The notes below the pieces were generated by a model that saw nothing but the letters and a program-made list of their open reading frames with translations, searched no databases and was not told the DNA's origin. Below, piece by piece: positions 59,480 to 64,000 of a DNA stretch of 64,000 bases; position 1 is the first letter of the stretch; each line of letters opens with the position of its first letter. A program made the translations under genes and the position numbers. Source of the DNA: Heterocephalus glaber. Its lineage: Eukaryota; Chordata; Mammalia; Rodentia; Bathyergidae. Where the stretch lies: NCBI RefSeq assembly GCF_000247695.1, contig NW_004624801.1, positions 248,001 to 312,000 on the forward strand. The letters are read 5' to 3'.

Positions 59480-60866
59480 TAAATATTCTCAGGTCTCAGA
59501 AGATATTCTCTGGTCCCTTGACCTACCAGCAAGGTACCATGAGAACTGTCTTTCACAACCAGCTTTTTGTTCAGCAACATCAATGATCTTCAAGGCTAGG
59601 AGACCTAGAATGCTGGGTGTCTTCCACTCAATGCTAGAAGACACACCTTGCCAAAGAAAATACACTATTTCTACCTGAAAAATTCTGGGCTCCAGTGATA
59701 CCAGTGGGAATAGATGCTTTACCTTTGTAGAACTCCTTTGGAATTGAAGATGGAAATGTGCCTCTTTAGGTTGCAAACAAATCTTAGGTTTTATTTATTT
59801 CTTTTTAATTGACAAGTAAAAATACACATATGAATCATGTGTAATGAATTATTTTGCAATGTGGATGCATTATAGAATGGCATTACCTCATATACCATTA
59901 ATATCTTTATAGTGAGAACACTTAAAATCTATTTTCTTAGCAATTTTCAAGACTATAACAGTTAGCTAAAGTAACTATGTTGTGCAATCTATCTCTTGAA
60001 CTTATTTCTCCTATATGACACAAATCTTACACAGTTTGAACAGCAACAACTTGGGTATTCTTTCATCTGTGATTTTATCCACTAAACAGACCTCTGTGCT
60101 CACAGTTTTGGTGTGAATTTTCTTTTTATTTTATTGATGCTGAGCTGACCCTGACATAATGCCCTTTTGTGAGGTTCTTTATTCTCCATCCTCATCCTTC
60201 CCAGAACCGATAATCAATGTTAGAATAATTGAAGGCAAGTTCTGGTCAAAGTTTAAAACTGTCCTTGGGAAGAGCAAGCTTCTTTTCTTTGTTCCTCAGC
60301 AAAAATAACCTTGAACTATTCACAAACAACCTAGAGCTTGCCTGGAGGAGAGATTTGAATGTCTTCACCTAACTAACCATGAACAAGACCTACACACCTG
60401 CACCTGTATGCACACACACCACACACCCTCTTTTCTATGATTAGAGTTAATTCTTGCCTAACATTAAAGCTTCTGACTGCAGAAGGAATTCACGCCAAGA
60501 TGCTTCTGTGTACTTTGGATCTATGCAGGAGGAAGCTTTATCCTTGCTGCTTTCCTCAGGATGCTCTGTGACATGGATTTGTTTATCTTCATGTTAGAAC
60601 GTTTTGGCTTAATCCCAAAGGGCATCTAGAGACTAGAAGCCTTTCCTCTAGTTTGTCTACTGTCTGTGTAATCTCACAACTGAAAATATTCTTCTCCTGA
60701 AAAGGCATCACACAATCAGCTCTCATAGAAAGCATGCCTCCCAGGTCTGGGCTTCATTTGGTCTCTTCTTTGCTACTACTTTGGATTCATAATGGTTTTG
60801 TCTGGTTGGGATTTGCTGGTCATCTTCTTGTGCTTCTGTACAGTGACGTATATACATCAAGAGTTG
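59480..60866. other. Unassigned sequence
   Basis: No gene. Opposed frames at 59436-59678 (plus, 80 codons, starting in the L1 inversion) and 59489-59776 (minus, 95 codons) have no recognisable domain. Confidence 0.4.
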
Positions 60867-60880
60867 AAATTTGAAGTAGA

Positions 60881-61795
60881 CAAACACCCTCACTGGAGGA
60901 AAGATAGCCTCTTTAATAAATGGTGCTGGAAAACTTGGGTTTCAACTTGCCAAAGATTGAAACTAGACATGTATCTCTTGCCATGCACTAAACTAAAATT
61001 GAAATGAATTAAAGATCTAAATGTTAAAATGGAAATGCTGAACCGGCTGAAACAGAGGTTAGGTAGAACTCTTGAAGACATCGGTGTAGGAAAAGGGTTT
61101 ATGAACAAAACCTCAGTTGCCTGTGAACTAGCACAAGCAATCAACCAGTGGGATCTCTTCTTATTAAAAGGTTTCTGCACAGCAAGAGAAACCACCAGCA
61201 GTGTGAAGAGACAACTCACAATGTGGGAAAAAATCGTCACCTGCTCTTCCTCAGAAAAAGGCCTACTATCTCAAACCTATAAAGAACTTAAAAATAAAAA
61301 GATCAGACCTCCCACATTTAAAGACCCAATCCAAAAATGGGCATCTGAAATGAACGTACCTTTCTCAGACAAAGAAGTAGAAATAGCAAATAAATATATG
61401 AAAAAATGTTCAACATCACTGGTCATTTGAGAGATGCAAATGAAAACAATGCTGAGATTTCACCTCACTCCAGAAAGAATGGCTGCTATCATTGCTATCA
61501 TGAAATCAACCAATAACAAATGCTGGTGGGGTTGTGGGGAGAGAGGAACCCTCCTTCACTGCTGGTGGGAGTGTAGACTGGTGAAACCACTGTGGAAATC
61601 AGTATGGAGATACCCCAAAGAACTAGGACTGGAAGTCTCATTTGACCCAGCTATTCCCCTGCTGGGTATCTTCCCCAAAGAATTAGGAGAATCATACCAC
61701 AGTGATATATGTGCCCCCATGTTCATAGCAGCGCAATTTGTAATAGTTAAAACATGGAAGTGGCCCAGATGCCCATCAACTGGAGACTAGATAAA
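60881..61795 (+). pseudogene. L1 ORF2p C-terminal relic (copy C)
   Basis: ORF2 stays in one frame for over 900 bases and is broken only by stop codons ending at 61007, 61430 and 61790. The stop at 61428-61430 (tga) replaces an Arg codon in VIREMQMK and looks like a CGA-to-TGA change. The last (tag) replaces the Trp of a DWIKK-type motif. Recognisable blocks are NKWCWKTWVSTCQRLKLD, RRTLEDIG-like and KGFMNKTSVACELAQA segments, [11 protein letters not shown], and the cysteine motif [18 protein letters not shown]. The N-terminal endonuclease and the reverse transcriptase are absent. It cannot encode an active protein. Confidence 0.9.
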
Positions 61796-61991
61796 GAAAA
61801 TGTGTGTGTGTTTTTTTTATAAGATGGAGTACTTTTCAGCCATAAAGAATGAGAATTTAGAGACATTTATAGCTAAATGGATGCACATTGAGGCAATACT
61901 CTTAAGTGAAAGAAATAGGACACACATGTGTAAATACTGAATAATTTCTCTAGTGTGAGAAACTGAAAGTGAAAATAAGGACTAAAAGGTA

Positions 61992-62530
61992 TAATGGATA
62001 GTGTGAAATGGGAAGAAAAGGAGCAAAGGGGAAGGGGAAGTTGGAGGGGTAGGGAAAAGGAAAGAAGGGAATGGAATTAATATCAGAAAATGGAAAAATG
62101 TAAACAAAGTTTTTGTAAATAGGGAGGGATGGAGGGGTTGAAGGGAGGGCAGGGGAAGGGGGAAAAAAAAAGAACCAAGAGAGATTATGTGGTGGTGCAA
62201 ATTTCCAATGATGAATGTCATTGTATTGTATACCTAAAATGGACCAATGATTAAAATGAATAATTGATAATGTGAAATAGGAAGAAAAGGTCCAAAGGGG
62301 TAGGGGAAGTGGGAGGGGTAGGGGAAAGGAAAGAAGGGAAAGGAAAAATGATGAGAAATGGGAAAAATGGAAACAAAGGTCTTTGCAAATAGGGAAGGGT
62401 GGTGGTGGTGGTGAAGAGAGGGCAGGGAATGGGAAAAAATAAGAACCAAGATACATCATGTAAAAGTACAAGTTCCCAATGAGAAATGTAAACATATTGT
62501 ATACCTAAAGTGTACCAATAAATAATTTAA
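61992..62530 (+). repeat. ~269-bp tandem duplication in L1 3' UTR
   Basis: Two head-to-tail units with the same internal order: gaagaaaagg, G-rich block, ggaaagaaggga, aaatggaaac-type block, aatagggag/aatagggaag, G-rich block, aagaaccaaga, cctaaa. Copies A and B and the 8.5-kb fragment carry a single unit. The two units differ at many positions. Confidence 0.88.
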
Positions 62531-62551
62531 GGGGAAAAAATTTGAAGTAGA

Positions 62552-64000
62552 GTGGGGCAGACATATCTTAGGAAAGCTTTAGCATCACCTCTGAGGCTAA
62601 AATACCTCCCTATAGCCTAGTGTCTGCAAGGAGGAATAGCATATAACCTTCAATGTAGAAACCTGGCTCTAGCTTTATACACACATAAAAAAATGCACAT
62701 CTATGGGTATGGCATTAACCCTCATGTACCACTTATAACTTAGTTGTAGTGACTTGGATTGCAATCCTAGCTCTTTAGACAACTCTCTGGCATGTAGTAA
62801 ACTCCTTAATTTCTCCAAAATTTAGCTTATTAATTTCTAGACCATAAAAGACACAATACAACTTGGTTTTTAGGATTGCTGTTAGTATGCTAACAATATT
62901 TGACACTAAGCCCCTCAAAGAAGAGATCCGGCAGTTTTGGGGGGTCATTGTCATGAAAGGCAAAAGCTGAAAGCACCCAGAGAAATCTTGATTGCTTCAC
63001 CAGTTGCTTATGGGTTGCCCTTCAAGGCTGTGGTGCCACACCGGTTACTTCCCTATAGGTGCTGATTCCCTGGCCAGTGATACTTAGAGTTGAGATTTTG
63101 AGATAGTGATGTTCTTACGAACTCAGAGTAAAATATCCTTGGAGCAAAGGGTGAGGGTAAAATGCCGAAATGTCACCAGGGTTGTGGTTCCCAGTGTGTC
63201 ATTTCCATACAAGAGCATTCTTTGATTCAAATGAGAACAGAGGTCACAAAGAGCCCTGTTCAGGGAAAAAGGTGGTGCCCGGCATACCATGCCGATGGGG
63301 CTGCAATGCTGAGCTCACCCTGGGCTCCAGAACTCAAGAACCTAGGAGAAGCTTTGAGGGGCTGAGGGGTGATGGGATAGGCCTTGGACTCCAGTGGTTT
63401 TTATGAGATTTTAGTAGCATTTAGCCAAATGTGAATGACTAACAGGACAGATATTTCCTTAGCCTATTATGTCTACTCTCTTAAAAGTTTGTGGATATGG
63501 GAGCTGGCATGGGAACACTCACAACTTGTTGACAATCTGTCTTTGATGATTGATTGTTAACTTTGTTCAATGAGGGCATCTAGTTTGTCCTTTGTATAAG
63601 CAAGTTATATGAGATTTGGGAATTCAAATGCCAATAAAGTTTATACTTCTCAGCTAAAGAGCCAATGTTTTTTTCTCTGGTCCTAAGCTCTAGGAAGGGT
63701 AAAAAAGAATTTTCATTCATAGCATAATCTTGCCATTGATATTTTAACATTCTACAGTACTCCCAAAACTCATCAATTGAATGAATTTTTCATAAAAGAT
63801 ATCTATCACCCGAGATGGCATTTTGATTACATTGAAGCAAAAGGTAATTTTATTACCAAGGAAAACATTTATCTCGGCTGCTGGATAAATTAGCTCCAGG
63901 AATTAAAGTTCAAACTCCTAAACTACCTTTTGCTCAACTACCCAGAATGTTTCCCTTGATTACATTTTTCTCATCTGATAGCTTGAATTCAAGAAATAGA
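62552..64000. other. Unassigned sequence to window end
   Basis: No gene or clear repeat. Two overlapping plus frames (63162-63365 and 63170-63406) have no recognisable domain. Confidence 0.4.

Larger units (their letters stand above)
60881..62537 (+). mobile_element. 5'-truncated L1 with duplicated 3' UTR (copy C)
   Basis: A 14-bp perfect target duplication aaatttgaagtaga bounds it (60867-60880 and 62538-62551). It contains the last ~900 bases of ORF2, then a 3' UTR in which a ~269-bp unit occurs twice: unit 1 begins taatggatagtgtgaaat at 61992, unit 2 begins taattgataatgtgaaat at 62261, and both end near the phrase tacctaaaatggaccaat / tacctaaagtgtaccaat. The A tail is only about six bases. 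The G-rich polypurine tracts fit an L1 3' UTR. The frames of 181, 79 and 71 codons on the minus strand arise from these tracts and are not genes. Confidence 0.93.

Noticed and set aside
60890..61240. 116-codon minus-strand frame over L1 copy C
   Set aside because: Antisense shadow of ORF2, which is recognisable on the plus strand.
61950..62495. 181-codon minus-strand frame, the longest in the window
   Set aside because: It is the reverse of the purine-rich, duplicated L1 3' UTR. The Phe/Pro/Leu/Ser composition comes from the polypyrimidine strand.
57713..62537. Copies B and C as an inverted pair from one event
   Set aside because: Each has its own, different target duplication and different UTR structure, so they are independent insertions.
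1..64000. CRISPR array, prokaryotic operon, phage or plasmid features
   Set aside because: The sequence is mammalian: SINEs, LINEs, LTRs and microsatellites throughout, with no regular spaced repeats and no long coding regions.

Overview
This window looks like AT-rich, gene-free mammalian nuclear DNA, from intergenic sequence or the inside of a very large intron. I found no host exon, RNA gene, CpG island or CRISPR array that I can support. Every open reading frame of notable length either lies in a transposable-element relic or a microsatellite, or shows no recognisable domain. The repeats point to a rodent. There are ten tRNA-Ala-derived ID-like SINEs (A box near ttagctcagtgg, B box near gagttcgatccc), composite B1-dID SINEs, B1 monomers, and MaLR/MLT1, MLT2, L2, MIR, MER5A and MER20 fossils. 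I see no B2 element and no obvious murine L1. A non-murid rodent is therefore most likely (beaver/kangaroo-rat type or another lineage); I cannot fix the species.

Layout. 1-1560 is an ancient antisense L1 3' region split by a small Tigger-like DNA transposon. 1.6-10 kb is mostly unassigned, with a B1-dID, an ID relic, a MIR, microsatellites and an L1 3' tail. 10.1-11.2 kb holds a second Tigger-like element invaded by both a SINE and a MaLR LTR. 11.2-18.5 kb is the longest repeat-poor block. 18.5-28.5 kb carries a MaLR LTR, an hAT-Charlie relic, a MIR, an L2 split by an MLT1 LTR, an MLT2 LTR and several SINEs. 30-36 kb has IDs, a MaLR LTR and several MIRs, one of them split by MER5A. 39.9-41.6 kb is an LTR cluster (MLT2 with a nested ID, then MLT1, then a MaLR with a perfect 5-bp target duplication). 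42.7 kb is a trinucleotide microsatellite. 45.5-46 and 52 kb are L2 relics. 48.5-49.9, 57.7-59.5 and 60.9-62.5 kb are three 5'-truncated copies of one L1 lineage. The last 1.4 kb is unassigned.

No genes act together here. What can be read is an insertion history: old elements (L1M, L2, MIR, Tigger, MLT2) are interrupted by younger ones (MLT1/MaLR, MER5A, B1-dID, ID), and the youngest carry intact target-site duplications. The most informative objects are an L1 with a twin-priming inversion (57.7-59.5 kb), an L1 with a duplicated, G-quadruplex-prone 3' UTR (60.9-62.5 kb), and the nested stack at 10.1-11.2 kb. I found no evidence for a new biological system. Family names were assigned by eye against remembered consensus patterns and need RepeatMasker/Dfam confirmation.
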